Below, one piece after another: positions 17,618-18,946 of a stretch of DNA of 18,946 bases. The translations under genes and the position numbers were made by a program. The stretch is from Isotricha intestinalis (lineage: Eukaryota; Ciliophora; Litostomatea; Vestibuliferida; Isotrichidae), in assembly GCA_023807065.1 (NCBI GenBank), contig JAJJLU010000780.1, forward strand, positions 1 through 18,946, read 5' to 3'. How positions within the stretch are numbered: position 1 is the first letter of the stretch; each line of letters begins with the position of its first letter. The notes under the pieces are model-generated. The model was given only the letters and a program-made list of their open reading frames with translations. It was not told the DNA's origin and made no database searches.

Positions 17618-18547
17618 ATGATAGATGATAAAGAAGCAAAAGAAGAAGAACTTCGAAAGCAAAAAGAACGTGAGAGAATTGCATTTCTAAGTTGTAAAAC
17701 AAATAATTAATACCTAATATTAATTTAATTATAAAATATAGATAATGATCAAGAAGAAACATTAAAGAAGCGTTCCTATACATCTTTTGGAAAATTAATC
17801 TTAGCAGATGAGCCATCACAACCAATATATTCTCTGGGTAAAGCAGATCGTTTCGCAGTGACAGGAGATATTGTAACAGTTCCTAAAAACACTCCAGGAC
17901 CAACATATGATATTCCTGAAGTAACAAACTACAAATTTGAAAAGAGTCATAAATGGAAAATAGGAAATGCAAAAAGACCTCCATTAAATAATAAGGAAAA
18001 ATTCGCATATTATAATCATGTATATCGTAAAGAAGATGATTTAGGTGCTCTTCCAAAAAAATGGAATCAGATTAAAGGAGGAGCAATTGGATTGGAACCT
18101 AGAGTAAAATATGATTTTAGACAAAAGACTCCTGGTCCTGGAAGATATGATCCTAGTTTGAGATTTACTAGACCTAAAACTCCACAATATTTTATTGGAG
18201 AAAAAACACAAGAGAGTTCTATTAAATTAATGACTGGAACAAATCAAAATGTTGGTCCTGGAAAATATAGAGTTGAAAGTGCAAAATATACAAGTAAACA
18301 TAGGAAATTTCCTATATATAGTATTGGAAATGGAAAAAGAAAACCACTTTATGGAAGACCTTGGACTAAAAATGAAACTTATTGGATTTATTCAAGTATG
18401 GGAAATCAAGTACAAAGTAAAAAGAAAACTGAGGAACAAGTTAAAATTGGGAAAAGTACTAGAGAAAGAGAAAAATTAAGAGGAACTTTTAATTGTATGA
18501 TGGAAAGGAGACCAATGTCTGTTAGGATTCCTATGCCAAAGTTTTAA
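17618..18547 (+). CDS. Sperm-tail PG-rich repeat (STPGR) ciliary protein, two exons
   Basis: I join exon 1 (17618-17690) to exon 2 (17742-18547) for a 292-residue protein. The frame in exon 2 has no ATG where coding similarity begins; the apparent start at 17858 is GTG (Val64). Exon 1 starts at ATG and encodes a charged helix (MIDDKEAKEEELRKQKERER). Splicing keeps the frame, with codon 25 split after its first base. Three Pro-Gly motifs mark the STPGR family: NTPGPTYDIP (about 74-83), KTPGPGRYDP (about 153-162) and VGPGKYRVE (about 195-203). They are accompanied by YSLGK, FIGEK and YSIGNG strands. Such proteins bind axonemal microtubules, many as microtubule inner proteins. Their presence indicates a ciliated or flagellated cell. 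The C-terminus is basic. The longest alternative, without the first exon, would need a non-ATG start. Confidence 0.85.
17691..17741 (+). other. 51-nt spliceosomal intron
   Basis: It begins GTTGTA and ends AAAATATAG. It contains an in-frame TAA and a drop to about 10% GC, whereas both flanking exons are less AT-rich and share one frame once it is removed. TACCTAATATTAAT near the middle may include a branch point. An in-frame alternative donor GTGAGA at 17670 would give a 72-nt intron and remove seven residues. I prefer 17691 because the sequence between the two donors has coding composition. This is the only intron I can support in the window. Confidence 0.7.
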
Positions 18548-18946
18548 AAATGTGTTTTTTTTTTTGTTAAAAATTATTATTCCTTTATTTTTTTTTATTT
18601 AATTTCATTTTTTTAAAATATTATTCTTATTTTATATATTCATACATTCAAAAAAAAATTTCTAAAAATTTATAATATAGAATAAGATTGTTAATTATTT
18701 GATTATTATTATTCAATACTAAAATAAAAATGGTAAAGTAAAAAATAAAACATATTTATAAATTGTATAACAATATTTATAATAACATATAAAGAAAAAT
18801 TCATATAAAAATTAAATAATATAGAAATAAGAATTCCAGAAGATGAGAAATATATTAAATTTAAAGAAACAGTAAATAATATATTTGAAATAAATAAATC
18901 AAAAGAAGAAAAATATATAAAAATAGTAAAATAAGTGAAAAAATTA
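18548..18946. other. 3' flank and possible partial exon at right edge
   Basis: 18548-18730 is AT-rich 3' flank. A plus-strand frame is open from 18809 to a TAA at 18932. It reads IEIRIPEDEKYIKFKE and then VNNIFEINKSKEEKYIKI, with coding-like texture but no ATG. A candidate acceptor (AATATAG, ending 18824) precedes it, and a candidate donor (GTAAAAT at 18926) could bypass the stop. The nearest ATG (18730, followed at once by GTAAAG) would not splice in frame to that acceptor. It may be an internal exon of a gene continuing beyond the window, or chance. Confidence 0.25.

Noticed and set aside
17565..17825. 86-residue minus-strand hydrophobic open frame
   Set aside because: It overlaps exon 1, the intron and exon 2 of the STPGR gene on the other strand, and its Phe/Leu run is only the complement of an A-rich leader.

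Overview
This is a very AT-rich (about 20% GC in genes and about 10% between them, judged by eye), gene-dense, intron-poor nuclear segment from a unicellular eukaryote. All ten complete genes read in the standard code and end in TAA (6), TAG (2) or TGA (2). Three genes have recognisable families: a FAN/NSMAF-type GRAM-BEACH-WD40 protein, a kelch-repeat protein and a sperm-tail PG-rich-repeat (STPGR) ciliary protein. A single C2H2 finger followed by an AT-hook, a layout I associate with ciliates, and the axonemal STPGR protein point to a ciliated or flagellated protist. My best guess is a ciliate that kept the standard code (for example litostome- or heterotrich-like). This is inference, and another AT-rich flagellate cannot be excluded.

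Layout, left to right: 1-773 is AT-rich and carries no gene. A lysine/asparagine-rich hypothetical gene (774-2207, +) converges on the BEACH gene (2325-5036, -). Next come a small basic unknown gene (5519-6025, -), a stretch of decayed-looking sequence (about 6170-6580), and a small acidic gene with an N-terminal cysteine cluster (6606-7037, -). That gene is divergent from a large FG/LF-repeat, nucleoporin-like gene (7089-10199, +), with only 51 bp between the two start codons and a perfect 20-bp palindrome in the gap.

A 1.9-kb gene-free stretch (10200-12075) follows. It holds a stop-riddled relic of coding sequence and a 135-bp element with near-perfect 24-bp terminal inverted repeats flanked by TA, resembling a MITE or a ciliate internal eliminated sequence.

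The right part holds a kelch gene whose propeller is interrupted by a Lys/Glu tract (12076-14082, +), the C2H2/AT-hook gene (14191-15273, +), a coiled-coil gene with a dual-acylation N-terminus (15715-16230, -), an unknown gene (16511-17485, +), and the STPGR gene, which I rebuild as two exons around a 51-nt intron (17618-18547, +). A possible partial exon lies at the right edge.

The genes are single transcription units typical of a compact protist genome and do not form an operon or one pathway. Shared themes are nuclear (the nucleoporin-like and zinc-finger proteins), ciliary (STPGR) and membrane-associated (BEACH, the acylated coiled coil, the Cys-cluster protein).
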